The notes: generated from the letters alone by a model not told the origin. A stretch of DNA of 64,000 nucleotides from Methyloligella sp050110875 (GCA_050110875.1 CP188828.1:682001-746000), one strand, 5' to 3'; numbered from the stretch's first letter, positions 41,682 through 51,215 are shown. Made by a program: numbers and translations.

Positions 41682-43889
41682 ATGTGGCTTGTCCGCCCGG
41701 CCCGCATCGCGTGGCCGTTGTCGCTGATCGCGTCTGCGATCGGCATGCCGCCTGCCCTCGCGCAGGACACCGAATACGAACTTCCGACCATCGTGGTCAC
41801 CCAGCCCGCGGAGCCGGAACCGGCGCCGGCCCGCCCAACAGCCTCAACCGCCGCATCCGGCACCAGCCGCTATGCCCTTCCGGCCGATGCGCCAGCGGAA
41901 CTGCCGGAATACACGGAGCGCTTTGAGGCCTCGGCGGTCCAACCGGGCACGCGCTCGGGGAGCCTGACGGTTCCGACCCTGGGCGAGGCGATCGCGGAGA
42001 TCAACCAGACGCCGGGCGGCGTGGAGATCGTGCCGGGCAGCGCCTATCAGGAGAGCACGCCGGCCACCACGCTGAAGGATGTGCTGAACTACGTGCCGGG
42101 CGTCTATATCGAGCCGAAATGGGGCGAGGATTCCCGCATCTCGATTCGCGGCTCGAGCCTGTCGCGCAATTTCCACCTGCGCGGCATCCAGCTCTATATG
42201 GACGGCATCCCCATCAACACCGCCGACGGCTACGGCGATTTCCAGGAGATCGATCCGACGGCCTACAAATACGTGGAGGTGTTCAAGGGCGCCAATGCCC
42301 TCCGCTTCGGGGCCAACAGCCTCGGCGGGGCGATCAATTTCGTGATGCCGACGGGCTACAATTCCGAGCTTTTCGGCCTGCGCACCGATATCGGCTCCTT
42401 CGGCATGCGGAAAGCGGCGGTGAGCTCCGGCGCGGTCTCCGGCAATGTCGATTACTACGTGCACGGCACCTGGCAGGAGGCGGACGGCTTCCGCGACCAT
42501 AGCGCGGGCGAGTCCACCCGCGGCGTCGCCACGTTGGGCTATCGCATCACGCCGAATGTCGAGACGCGCTTCTATTTCAACGCCAACGATATCGAGCAGG
42601 AGATCCCCGGGGCGGTGACCCGGCAGGTGGCGCTGACCGATCCGAAAACCCCAGCCAAGATCAACGTGGTGAACGATTGGCAGCGGAATATCGAGTCGTA
42701 CCGCATCGCCAACAAGACGGCGATCCGGCTCGCCCCCGATACGCTGCTGGAGCTGGGGGCGTTCGGCGTGGACCGGCATCTGATCCATCCGATCTTCATG
42801 TATCTCGACTACGATTATGCCGATTACGGCGGTTTCGCGCGGCTGTTCGACGAGCGGCAGGTCGCGGGCAGGCGGAACCTGCTGCTGGCCGGCGTCAACC
42901 TGCATAACGGCGAGACGGACGCGGATCTCTACGGCATCGGGCCAGGGGCCGCGAAAGGTCCGCTGATGCAGAGCTCGGAACAGATCTCGAAGAATCTCTC
43001 CGCCTATCTGGAGGACAGCTTCTACTTCCTGGACGACGTGGCGCTGGTCGCCGGCACCCAGTTCCTGCATGCGGAGCGAGAGCAAGTCGCCATTCTGAAC
43101 ACGATCTCCGGGGAGAGCACATTCGATCTCTGGAGCCCGAAGGTGGGGCTGCTGTGGGACGTGGAGCCGGATTGGCAGATCTTCGGCAACATCTCCCGAA
43201 GCGCCGAGGTGCCGAGCTTCGGCGAGGGCGGACAGGTCTTCTCGTTCGTAGATATCCGCGCCCAGCGGGCGACCACCTACGAGATCGGCACCCGCGGCAG
43301 CCGGCCGAACTATAGCTGGGACCTTTCCATCTACCGGGCCGAGATCCGCAACGAGCTGCAATGTCTGGGCGCCTCCACGGCGGCCTGCACGGTGGTCAAT
43401 GCCGACAGGACGATTCACCAGGGCGTGGAGCTCGGGCTGGGCGTCAGCCTCGCCGAAGGCATCTTCGAGAAAGGCGAGGACGCCGACCGGATCTGGCTGA
43501 ACGGGGTCTACACCTATAACGACTTCTTCTTCGACGACGATCCGGTCTACGGCGACAACCAGCTGCCCGGCGCGCCGCCCCATATCGTCCGGGCGGAGCT
43601 GCTCTACAAGAACCCTCAGGGGTTTTATGCCGGCCCCACGCTCGACTGGGTGCCGGAGGCCTATTTCGTCGACAACGCCAACACGACGAAGACCGACGCC
43701 TATGCGCTTCTGGGCGTCAAGCTCGGCTTCGAGCGCGGACGCTGGTCCGGCTATGTCGAGGGCCGGAATCTCACGGACGAAAACTATATCGCCGCGGTGG
43801 ACATCGTCGCCGAGGCCAATCCGGATGCCGCGCTCTACTGGCCCGGCGATGGCCGCGCGGTGTTCGCCGGCCTGCAGATGAAATGGTGA
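41682..43889 (+). CDS. TonB-dependent receptor, probable copper/metal uptake
   Basis: The 735-residue outer-membrane protein has a signal peptide (to about Ala-Leu-Ala-Gln at 29), a TonB-box-like Ile-Val-Val-Thr segment, a plug with Leu-Lys-Asp-Val-Leu-Asn-Tyr-Val-Pro-Gly-Val and Ile-Arg-Gly-Ser, and a barrel ending in Met-Lys-Trp. Position between DUF2946 and YcnI/DUF1775 genes suggests copper. A siderophore ligand is the alternative. No upstream riboswitch was seen. Confidence 0.85.
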   Translation: MWLVRPARIAWPLSLIASAIGMPPALAQDTEYELPTIVVTQPAEPEPAPARPTASTAASGTSRYALPADAPAELPEYTERFEASAVQPGTRSGSLTVPTLGEAIAEINQTPGGVEIVPGSAYQESTPATTLKDVLNYVPGVYIEPKWGEDSRISIRGSSLSRNFHLRGIQLYMDGIPINTADGYGDFQEIDPTAYKYVEVFKGANALRFGANSLGGAINFVMPTGYNSELFGLRTDIGSFGMRKAAVSSGAVSGNVDYYVHGTWQEADGFRDHSAGESTRGVATLGYRITPNVETRFYFNANDIEQEIPGAVTRQVALTDPKTPAKINVVNDWQRNIESYRIANKTAIRLAPDTLLELGAFGVDRHLIHPIFMYLDYDYADYGGFARLFDERQVAGRRNLLLAGVNLHNGETDADLYGIGPGAAKGPLMQSSEQISKNLSAYLEDSFYFLDDVALVAGTQFLHAEREQVAILNTISGESTFDLWSPKVGLLWDVEPDWQIFGNISRSAEVPSFGEGGQVFSFVDIRAQRATTYEIGTRGSRPNYSWDLSIYRAEIRNELQCLGASTAACTVVNADRTIHQGVELGLGVSLAEGIFEKGEDADRIWLNGVYTYNDFFFDDDPVYGDNQLPGAPPHIVRAELLYKNPQGFYAGPTLDWVPEAYFVDNANTTKTDAYALLGVKLGFERGRWSGYVEGRNLTDENYIAAVDIVAEANPDAALYWPGDGRAVFAGLQMKW

Positions 43890-43897
43890 GGGTGATG

Positions 43898-44449
43898 ATG
43901 AAAAGAAGATTCGTTTCAATGCTGTCGGCTGTGTTGCTGACAGGCTTTCTGAGCAGCGCGGCACAGGCCCATGTGACGCTGGAAACCCAACGCGCCGAAA
44001 CCGGCAGCCATTATAAGGCGGTGCTGAAGCTGCCCCATGGCTGCGAAGGGTCGCCGACGGTGAAGCTGGAGGTCGCCCTGCCCGACGGCTTCATCGCCGC
44101 CAAGCCGATGGTGAAGCCAGGCTGGACCATCGAGACGGAAACCAGCGATTACGACCGGGATTACGCCTTCCTCCACGGCATGACCCTAAAGGACGGGGTG
44201 CGCAAGATCCGCTGGTCGGGCGGCGAGGTGCCGGATGGATTCTACGACGAGTTCGTCGTCACGGGTTATCTGGCGAAGGAGATGGCGCCCGGCCCCGTCT
44301 ATTTTCCGGTGAGGCAGATTTGCGCAGAAGGCGAGACCTCCTGGTCGGAGGTGCCGGATACGGATCAGGATCCCCATGCGCTGAAATTCCCGGCGCCACG
44401 GCTGATGCTGACCGCGCCTGACGCGGGAAGCGGCCACCATCATCACTGA
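43898..44449 (+). CDS. YcnI-like / DUF1775 copper-binding protein
   Basis: After a signal peptide ending Ala-Gln-Ala the mature protein begins His-Val-Thr-Leu-Glu; a free N-terminal His is the copper ligand in the YcnI family. The C-terminus is Gly-His-His-His-His, a second possible metal site. ATG 43898 has GAGGG 5-6 bases upstream; starts at 43883 or 43895 are in frame. It overlaps or abuts the TonB receptor stop, so co-expression is clear. Role: periplasmic copper chaperone (family knowledge). Confidence 0.85.
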   Translation: MKRRFVSMLSAVLLTGFLSSAAQAHVTLETQRAETGSHYKAVLKLPHGCEGSPTVKLEVALPDGFIAAKPMVKPGWTIETETSDYDRDYAFLHGMTLKDGVRKIRWSGGEVPDGFYDEFVVTGYLAKEMAPGPVYFPVRQICAEGETSWSEVPDTDQDPHALKFPAPRLMLTAPDAGSGHHHH

Positions 44450-44469
44450 GGCCTAGGGATAACGAGACC

Positions 44470-44498
44470 GGCGAGCCGGGCTACCTGCCCGGCTCGCC
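44470..44498. terminator. Perfect 12-bp hairpin between convergent genes
   Basis: GGCGAGCCGGGC with its complement around a 5-base loop. It covers the last codons of the DUF4239 gene and could terminate both strands, but neither side has a T run. Confidence 0.5.
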
Positions 44499-45305
44499 CT
44501 CCGGAATGTGGGGCGCGGATTCCCGCGTCACCGCGTCGAAGGGTTTCGACGAGATGTGGACAGGGCCGGTGAAGGGATAGTCGAACAGGATCGCCGGCAG
44601 CAGCACCAGGGCGATAAGCGCGGCCATGACAGCCGCCATGGAGATCTGCGCGACCGCATTGGGCGCGCCGAAGAAAGCGGGGTAGCCGAGCAGGATGAAA
44701 GCCCCGCCGATCAGTACGAGCCAGAGGACGCCGTGAATCGAGCCGTCGGCGCTTTCCACCCTCTCGCTGCGGCTGTCCTGAATGATGGCGAGCAGACGCA
44801 AGGCCTCCTGATAAAGGGCGAGTTCCCGATAATTCTCGACATGGAGATCGATGATCGCCTGCTCCACATGGGCCAGATGGTCCGCCGGCTTGGTTCCGAG
44901 GCTGCCATCGGCCATGGCGGGCCATTCCTCCTTCTGGACGTGCTTGGCGTAGGCGATGAGAGATTTGCGGATCGCCTCGCCGTTCTGGGGCATCGCGTAG
45001 GAGAGCTGGCGCAGATCGCGTACGGCTTTGGCCTCGGTGCGCACCGCGGTCTCGACGTCCCGGTAATCCTCCCAGACGGCGATGACCATGAAGGCCAGCA
45101 TGACGGCATAGAGCACGCCGATCGTGCCGAATTTGAATCCGCCGACCTCGTTATTGAGCTTGAGCCGGTGCGGCCCCCAAATGCGCCGGCAAATCAGGAT
45201 GAGGCTGATCGTGTAGATTTCGAAGACCGCGATGAGGCCGAACACCACCAGCAGCAGCGGCGCTTCATTGACCAGTCGAAGCAGAACCACGGGCGAGAAC
45301 TCCAT
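44481..45305 (-). CDS. DUF4239-family membrane protein
   Basis: The 274-residue protein has two N-terminal membrane helices, a long helical soluble middle (about 85-195) and two C-terminal membrane helices with Asn-Ala-Val-Ala-Gln-Ile. This two-plus-two arrangement fits DUF4239 (bestrophin-like). The ATG at 45305 opens on the first helix; a longer frame to 45362 adds a Cys/Arg-rich stretch with no support. Function unknown. Confidence 0.75.
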   Translation of the reverse strand: MEFSPVVLLRLVNEAPLLLVVFGLIAVFEIYTISLILICRRIWGPHRLKLNNEVGGFKFGTIGVLYAVMLAFMVIAVWEDYRDVETAVRTEAKAVRDLRQLSYAMPQNGEAIRKSLIAYAKHVQKEEWPAMADGSLGTKPADHLAHVEQAIIDLHVENYRELALYQEALRLLAIIQDSRSERVESADGSIHGVLWLVLIGGAFILLGYPAFFGAPNAVAQISMAAVMAALIALVLLPAILFDYPFTGPVHISSKPFDAVTRESAPHIPEGEPGR

Positions 45306-45475
45306 TCCTGACCGGAAACACCTTATTCTTGCGCAGAAAGACAGATGGCCAAGATTTTTCACCCCACCACTGCCGGCTTACTGCCATCTTTCTGTGCAAG
45401 ACTGAGTATCAGCCGTCATGTGGCACGAAATGGCAAGTTTACCGATCCCCTCTTGCCTAATTTATAAGCCTTTGC

Positions 45476-46219
45476 ATGTCGGCTGGGGGGTCGGCTTTGT
45501 TGAATGTTCTACTATCCGGGCAGTCGAACGCTCTCGGTCAGCGGGCGGGCGGGCCGCCCTTCTCGGACTGCCATGCGGCGGTCGAGGTTTGGAACAACTT
45601 CAACCCGCTCGGATCCTACGGCTATGAATGGGTGCGGCCCAGGGAGGCCAGGCCGCCGTTCCAGCTATCCCGTGCGACCAACAATCTCGGCGTCTGGTTC
45701 GCCCACCATGCGGCGCAAAGGCTGGGCTCTCCCGTCCGCCTGACGGTGGTCGCCACCGCCAATCGGTCGATTATCGATTGGCTGCCCGGGGTCGGGCCGA
45801 TGTTCGACACCATCGAGGCGATCTTTCACGCCCAAGGGGCGGCCTCCTACGACGTGATGCTCTGGCACCAGGGCGAGGCCGATCGCGGTTGCGATTCCGC
45901 CTGGTACAGGGAAGCGCTCGAATGGCTGGTGAACGAGCTGCGCGATCAGAGGATCCTGACGCGAAAGGCACCGGCGATCCTCGGCGGCCTTCCATCCCCC
46001 ATGGATGCCTGCATCAACCACGTCTTGCGGGAAACAGCGCAGGAGAATGCATCGATGCGCTTCGTCGATGCGGCCGGCGTGCCGACCGAGGGCAGTTTGG
46101 AGCATTTCAGCGGCGAAGGGCTGGCCGAGCTCGGCCGGCGCTATTTCGAGGCCTTCCAGGCGCCTTGCGCTGCCACCCGAAACCGTCCCTCGGCGCGCAA
46201 CGGGGCGGATCGCTTTTAG
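45476..46219 (+). CDS. SGNH-type esterase (sialate O-acetylesterase/SASA-like)
   Basis: The 247-residue protein has Gly-Gln-Ser-Asn near the start (nucleophile Ser, about 16), and Leu-Trp-His-Gln-Gly-Glu-Ala-Asp near residue 130, both hallmarks of the DUF303/SASA family. A late Glu-His-Phe-Ser-Gly may supply the catalytic His. No signal peptide is seen, so it may act in the cytoplasm on an acetylated sugar. Upstream sequence is AT-rich and likely carries its promoter. Confidence 0.8.
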   Translation: MSAGGSALLNVLLSGQSNALGQRAGGPPFSDCHAAVEVWNNFNPLGSYGYEWVRPREARPPFQLSRATNNLGVWFAHHAAQRLGSPVRLTVVATANRSIIDWLPGVGPMFDTIEAIFHAQGAASYDVMLWHQGEADRGCDSAWYREALEWLVNELRDQRILTRKAPAILGGLPSPMDACINHVLRETAQENASMRFVDAAGVPTEGSLEHFSGEGLAELGRRYFEAFQAPCAATRNRPSARNGADRF

Positions 46220-46292
46220 CGCGGCCCGCCCCTTTTTGGCCGGGTCATGCTGCGGCGTCCCTCCCGCGGCATGCCCTTCGGCCTTTGGCTGT

Positions 46293-46369
46293 TTCGAAGA
46301 GATTTTCTCTTCCTTGAAGAGATCTCTCGCTTGAAGAGAGTGCTCTTGCTTGAAGAGACTACTCTTGCT
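46293..46369. repeat. Four tandem 17-21-bp mini-palindromes
   Basis: Units of the form TTGAAGAGA-N-TCTCTTGC repeat from 46293 to 46369. Each is itself an inverted repeat (AAGAGA/TCTCTT). The last unit covers the stop codon of the acidic beta-helix gene. Confidence 0.8.
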
Positions 46370-47774
46370 TGACCTCGACGCCCTCGGCATCGATGCCGTC
46401 GGCGATGTCGGAATCGCGGACGATCAGCGTGCCCTTGCCGTCGCCGTCCTGAACGACCTCGATACCGGTCTTGTCGCCGTCGTCGTTGTTCTCGGTCTCG
46501 ACCTTCACGACGACCACGTCGATATCGCCTTCGTCTTCCTGCTCGAAGACGGCGCCCTTGCCGCCATTCTCCTTGGAGGACACGTCGTGGACCAGGGCGG
46601 AGACGCCGTCGGCGCCTTCCTCGGAGACCTTGATGCCGTCGTCGGTCTGGCCTTCGACTTCGCCGTCGCGGAAGGCGAAGGAGACCCGCCCGGCGTCGGC
46701 CTCGTCGAAGTCGATGCCTTCGTCCTTGTTGTCCTTCACCTCGGTGTCGGAGAGCACGGCGATGAGATTGCCCTCGCCCGCCTCGTCGATATCGAAACCG
46801 TCATCGAGGTCGATGGAGATCTCGTATTTCTTCACCGAGCCGGACTCGTAGAGCTTCACCTCGCGCTCGAAGCAGGCATCGTCGGGCGAGCCGGCGATCT
46901 TGGCCGGGATATCGGCCTCCTGCTTCTCGCCGTCGTCGAACTTGCCCTCGTCCTCCTTGGGCAGGAACGCCTTCAGGAGCTTCGGATCGCAATAGGTGCC
47001 GTTGCCGGAGAACTCGGCATCGGCGACGCGGGTGACGACATCGCCTTCCTGGCCCTCGTCGAGCTCCACGCCGTCGGCGCCGACATGTGAGAATTTCGCA
47101 TGGCGGGCGGTGAAGCGGATATCGCCCTCGCCGCGCTCGTCGACCCGGACGCCGTCGGCGTCGAACTTGCCGTGGCCGACATTAGACACCTCCACATCGG
47201 CCAGACGCACATCGATAGAGGCGGCGGAGCCGGCCCCCTCGCCGCCCATGCCGAAGCCGCAATCGTCGGCGAGATCGCAATCGGAGATATGGATGCCGTG
47301 ATAGGCGACCCCGGAGACGGAGACCTTGTCCAGGGTCAGGCGGACGGTGCCGGTCGCGTCCTTATCGACATCGACGAAGATGCCCTTGCCCGCATCGCGC
47401 TTTTCGATGGAGAAGCCGCCCGGCCCCTGGAAGCTCAGCTCGCTGACCGTGAGGTCCGCGCCCTTGGCGATCGTCAGCAGCGTGATGTTCTTGTCCGTCT
47501 TGATCACCTGGCCGCTGCCATAGAGCCCGAGCGGCGCGGTGCCTTCGTAAGTCAGCGGAGTCTCGATCTGGATGTCGTCGCCGGTGGTGACGAAGATTTG
47601 CGCGTCCCCCTCGCCCTTGGCGGCCTGCTGAAGCGCGGCCCGGAGCGAGCCCGGACCTGCATCGGCGCCAGTGGTGACGAGAAGCTCGGCGGCGGAAGCC
47701 GGCATGGCGAGCCCGGCGGCCGACGCCAGAACGCCGGCGAAAACAAACGATTTCAATGAGTTGGTCGGTAACAT
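46359..47774 (-). CDS. Exported acidic right-handed beta-helix protein
   Basis: The 471-residue protein has a signal peptide (to about Ala-Ser-Ala-Ala at 29) and a start like pectate-lyase-type beta-helices (Ala-Gly-Pro-Gly-Ser-Leu-Arg-Ala-Ala-Leu). The rest is built from about eight 27-33-residue units of the form Asp-Gly-hydrophobic-x-x-Asp/Glu-Glu-x-Gly-Glu-Gly-hydrophobic strand. It is extremely rich in Asp and Glu. Cysteines occur in two close pairs. Such a surface could bind calcium or act outside the cell; no enzyme motif is seen. Function unknown. Confidence 0.7.
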   Translation of the reverse strand: MLPTNSLKSFVFAGVLASAAGLAMPASAAELLVTTGADAGPGSLRAALQQAAKGEGDAQIFVTTGDDIQIETPLTYEGTAPLGLYGSGQVIKTDKNITLLTIAKGADLTVSELSFQGPGGFSIEKRDAGKGIFVDVDKDATGTVRLTLDKVSVSGVAYHGIHISDCDLADDCGFGMGGEGAGSAASIDVRLADVEVSNVGHGKFDADGVRVDERGEGDIRFTARHAKFSHVGADGVELDEGQEGDVVTRVADAEFSGNGTYCDPKLLKAFLPKEDEGKFDDGEKQEADIPAKIAGSPDDACFEREVKLYESGSVKKYEISIDLDDGFDIDEAGEGNLIAVLSDTEVKDNKDEGIDFDEADAGRVSFAFRDGEVEGQTDDGIKVSEEGADGVSALVHDVSSKENGGKGAVFEQEDEGDIDVVVVKVETENNDDGDKTGIEVVQDGDGKGTLIVRDSDIADGIDAEGVEVKQE

Positions 47775-48055
47775 GAAAGAGCATCCTCGAACGGAGTGGT
47801 GGATGCTCTTCCCTAGCGAGGGTTTGCGATGCTTTTGTTACGGTTGGGGGTGGGTTGGGTCTGGACCTTGTCACCACCGCTCAAAACTGTAGTCGCTTGA
47901 ACATTCTGATAAATCGACACCCTGCAGTGCCTTAACCATTTCACGGTGCCCGCAGAAACTATGTAATCCTTCTACTTAGAGATCTAGTGGAGCGTGCAGA
48001 TTCTATTTAAAATTACCCCACAGCCTCAGCAGGTACAGGGACATATTAATTTCTG

Positions 48056-48793
48056 ATGGCGGACCTCAAATTAAGAGACGCACCCTCTATTATTGCTGTG
48101 GCGGGTGCGCTCTCCGTGGTCATCACGGTAGCCCACGAAGCTGGATTTTTCTTCTCGATCGATCCAACACTTATGTCTCTGTTTTCGCTCGAAGACATTC
48201 TTCGGAGTAGCTTGAAGTTTTTGCCGCCCACCCTAATCGGAGTAATTTTAGGCGGTTATCTTGTAATATTTATTCCGAAGGCAGCCAAATTTTTCGATCA
48301 GAGGGAGGCAGGCACGCGTTTTACGATCTGGCTCTTGACTATCTTTACGATACTTAATCTGCTCTTTTTATCTCATTGGGCGAGAGGTTTGCTGTGGCTC
48401 ACGTCTTTTAACGCTGGCGCGGTCTCTGGTTTGATCGCATCGCGCCTGGGTAATTCGAAAACTAGCCTAGCAGTGGGGGCGGGTACGCTTGTTGTATTGT
48501 TTGCTACGCTCTCAGGGCTCTCAGAGGGACAGACCGCACGGAGTTCTGAGATCTTCAGCTATGAGTTACGGCTGAAATCCGGGAAAAACCTCAACGTAAA
48601 TCTACTCCGCACAACGTCCGAAGTATTCGTTGTTCGTCACAACAAATCTGAGATCTGGGTGGTTCCGCGCTCGGAAGTTGCATTACTCAAGCGAAAGAAC
48701 GTGAACGAGCCGGAACCGCTCATATCACTAGGTAGCGCGTGGTCTTATATTGTAGCGCGGTGGCGCGAGAAGACGGGGCTAACGTTAGAATAA
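48056..48793 (+). CDS. AT-rich hypothetical membrane protein, probably acquired
   Basis: The 245-residue protein has about four membrane helices in the first 155 residues and a soluble C-terminal part of about 85 residues (beta-rich, with Ser-Glu-Val-Phe-Val-Val-Arg-His). Base composition is clearly lower in GC than all neighbours and codon use differs. No family is recognised. It stands alone between the beta-helix gene and an HdeD-like gene, suggesting recent transfer. Confidence 0.65.
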   Translation: MADLKLRDAPSIIAVAGALSVVITVAHEAGFFFSIDPTLMSLFSLEDILRSSLKFLPPTLIGVILGGYLVIFIPKAAKFFDQREAGTRFTIWLLTIFTILNLLFLSHWARGLLWLTSFNAGAVSGLIASRLGNSKTSLAVGAGTLVVLFATLSGLSEGQTARSSEIFSYELRLKSGKNLNVNLLRTTSEVFVVRHNKSEIWVVPRSEVALLKRKNVNEPEPLISLGSAWSYIVARWREKTGLTLE

Positions 48794-48993
48794 ACCGAGA
48801 AGTCGATTACCTGAGCGGCTGCCAACCGCCGGCTCTTCATCAGCGGCGCACATCCCCCAGTCAGTCTCGCGAGATTCGCTCCCCTGCCAATGCACACGGG
48901 GAGAATGCGCGATTTTTCGCGTCCCGCTTCCGGCGCCGTGATATCCTCAGCCTGGAGTATTTTTGAGTCTTGGGCTGACGGGAGGAGGCAACG

Positions 48994-49536
48994 ATGCCAA
49001 CATCAGCGACCATTTCCGAAAATCGCACCTGGTTCTTCATCCTCGGAATTCTGTTGATCGTCCTCGGGGTCGTAGCGATCGCATTTCCGTTCCTGACCAC
49101 CATCGCCACCAAGATCTTCATCGGCTGGCTTTTCCTCATCGGCGGGGTCGTTCAGATCATCCACGCCTTCTCGACAAAGGGGTGGAGCGAGTTCTTCCTG
49201 AACCTCTTGATGGGCGTTCTGTTTCTGGTTGCCGGCGCCTGGCTGGCCTTCTTTCCGTTGACGGGCATCGTCACCCTGACGATCTTCCTGGCCGCCATGT
49301 TCGCGGCTCAGGGCGTGATCGAAATCGTCATGGCGTTCCGCATGCGGCCGCATGACGGGTGGGGCTGGATGCTGTTCGCCGGGATCGTGGCGCTGGCCGT
49401 GGGCCTCATGATCATGCTGAACCTGCCGAGCTCGGCGGCCTGGGCCATCGGGCTCCTGGTCGGGATCAATCTACTGATGACCGGCTGGGCCTATGTGCTG
49501 CTGCCGATGATGGCCGGCCGCGCACAGGCCGCCTAA
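48994..49536 (+). CDS. HdeD-family (DUF308) membrane protein
   Basis: The 180-residue protein has six closely spaced hydrophobic helices with the repeated Leu-x-x-Leu-Gly-x-x-x-Ile pattern of HdeD/DUF308. GGGAGGAGG lies just upstream of the ATG. In E. coli HdeD helps acid resistance; here only membership of the family is shown. Confidence 0.87.
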   Translation: MPTSATISENRTWFFILGILLIVLGVVAIAFPFLTTIATKIFIGWLFLIGGVVQIIHAFSTKGWSEFFLNLLMGVLFLVAGAWLAFFPLTGIVTLTIFLAAMFAAQGVIEIVMAFRMRPHDGWGWMLFAGIVALAVGLMIMLNLPSSAAWAIGLLVGINLLMTGWAYVLLPMMAGRAQAA

Positions 49537-49720
49537 CAGGTCCGGTTGTCTGAGAGGCCGGCTCGTCCGGCATGGGATCGGCGGAGATCACGATCGGCGG
49601 CCTTGGCGAGAAAAGCTGGGCTGCCACAGGTTTCGCGCGGCCTGCCCGCCACGCTGGCCAGCAATGGGGACAGGGAGCGGCTCGCCCACCGCGTCGGCTC
49701 TGGAAGTACGGAATGGGGTC

Positions 49721-49796
<76 letters not shown>

Positions 49797-49824
49797 GACC
49801 GGCATCCCTGCCAGACGTCCACCG

Positions 49825-49854
49825 AATATAGGGTGTGGGGGATGCGAAATCGAA
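49825..49854 (-). promoter_or_regulatory. Probable tRNA-Lys promoter
   Basis: CTATAT (49826-49831) with TTCGAT 17 bases upstream, 30 bases ahead of the tRNA. CTATAT is a common alphaproteobacterial -10. Confidence 0.4.
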
Positions 49855-50197
49855 CGGACCTGTTAGCACCAGGCTCGGCGTCCTGTCTAGAGCGCTTTGG
49901 GGGATAAACGCCCCTTCCGCCGAACTATTTTTCGCCGCCGCAACGGCCCGTTCGGGCCGAAAACCACAACGTGCACGAGCGGGGGTGCGCGAATTGCCCT
50001 TGCGAAAGCCGCGGCGGCAGTCCATATAGCCGCCAGACGGCACGCCCGTGTTGGGCGTGGACTAACGACGACGGCAAGTTATCGCGCCGATTACGAGCAC
50101 GACCTTTCCCGACATCTGCAGACGCCGCCTCCGGAAGACGCCTCACGGTTTCGTCCCGCGGCCCGCACTTAACGACAAACGGGAAAGGATCCCCAAT
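49855..50197. other. Intergenic leader region of the cold-shock gene
   Basis: No gene is supported. Frames crossing it on both strands are shadows. The final ~160 bases probably form the long 5' untranslated leader usual for CspA-type mRNAs; AAACGGGAAAGGAT supplies the ribosome site. Confidence 0.5.
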
Positions 50198-50413
50198 ATG
50201 TCTCGTGTCAACGGCACTGTGAAATTCTTCAATCATTCGCGCGGCTTCGGCTTCATCGCCCCGGAAGGCGGCGAGAAGGACATCTTCGTCCATGCCTCCG
50301 CCCTGGAGCGTTCCGGCGTTCCGGCGATCGACGAGGGCGACAAGGTCACCTTCGAGATCGAGGACGATCCGCGCGGCCGCGGCAAGCAGGCCACGAACAT
50401 TCAGCTCGCGTAA
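50198..50413 (+). CDS. Cold-shock protein (CspA family)
   Basis: The 71-residue single cold-shock domain has RNP1 (Arg-Gly-Phe-Gly-Phe-Ile) and RNP2 (Asp-Ile-Phe-Val-His). It binds single-stranded RNA or DNA and melts RNA structure. The gene stands alone with a hairpin terminator at 50467. Confidence 0.96.
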   Translation: MSRVNGTVKFFNHSRGFGFIAPEGGEKDIFVHASALERSGVPAIDEGDKVTFEIEDDPRGRGKQATNIQLA

Positions 50414-50466
50414 CACCCGCGCTGAAGAACGATTGATGGCGGGAGGCACCCCCTCCCGTATCCTAG

Positions 50467-50498
50467 GTGGCGGTTCGGTTTTCCGGGCCGCCACTTTC
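50467..50498 (+). terminator. Terminator of the cold-shock gene
   Basis: GTGGCGG / CCGCCAC stem followed by TTTCCGTTT. A second short hairpin (GGGAGG/CCTCCC) lies just before it. Confidence 0.65.
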
Positions 50499-50647
50499 CG
50501 TTTCGGCCCCCCTCTCCCCTCTTTTTCCCGCCTGCGTGTTTCCCGCCCGGCGCGAAGATCGCTCTTGATATCTCCGGTCCGGTCATTGCCGCGCGGCGCG
50601 CGTTTTGTATCTTAGCGCTCTCTTCTTTCTGGCAGACGGGACCGCAG

Positions 50648-51184
50648 ATGACATCTCTCTCCTCGTTTTCACGTCTTTTCCCGCTTTCACGGCTTCTGAC
50701 GGGTATGTTCGTCGCGGGCGGGCTCGCGCTTCTCGCGCCTGGGCTGTCCGGCTGCAGCGACAGCGATCCCTTCTGCGAGGGGTTGGAGGAGATCGTGGAC
50801 GAGGCGAAGTTCGACTTCGTGCATCTGGGGGCGGAGAAGCTTCCCAAGGAGAGCGGCAACAGCGTGAGCCAAGCGGACGGCACCATCACCCTGCCCGGCA
50901 TGCGGCGCTGCCAGGTGACGAGCAGCATGGGCACCATGTCCTATGACTGCGAAGTCTCCTTCGAGGAGAAGGACAAGGCGATCGCCGAGATGCGCAAGAT
51001 CGGCCGCCAGGTCATCGATTGCTTCGACGAGGTGGACTCGGACCTTCAGGAAGGCGCGGTGATGGGCGTGGAGGACGTGGTCTACACGGTCCCCCACACG
51101 GCCTCCGACACACCGATCCGCATCGCGCTGCAGCTCTTCGAGCACGCGGATTACATCGTCTCGCTCTCCGTCTCGCGGAAATAG
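50648..51184 (+). CDS. Predicted lipoprotein of unknown function
   Basis: The 178-residue protein has a hydrophobic signal ending in Leu-Ser-Gly-Cys (Cys36), a lipobox. The mature part has paired cysteines (about 43, 88, 99, 125) and is acidic. No family recognised. The signal is long because an Arg/Ser-rich head precedes it; a Met at residue 20 is an alternative start. Confidence 0.65.
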   Translation: MTSLSSFSRLFPLSRLLTGMFVAGGLALLAPGLSGCSDSDPFCEGLEEIVDEAKFDFVHLGAEKLPKESGNSVSQADGTITLPGMRRCQVTSSMGTMSYDCEVSFEEKDKAIAEMRKIGRQVIDCFDEVDSDLQEGAVMGVEDVVYTVPHTASDTPIRIALQLFEHADYIVSLSVSRK

Positions 51185-51215
51185 CGGGACCCATCCCGCC
51201 GCGCGCTTTCGTGGG

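Noticed and set aside
49925..50494. 189-codon frame antisense to the cold-shock gene
   Set aside because: Shadow of the csp gene and its leader.
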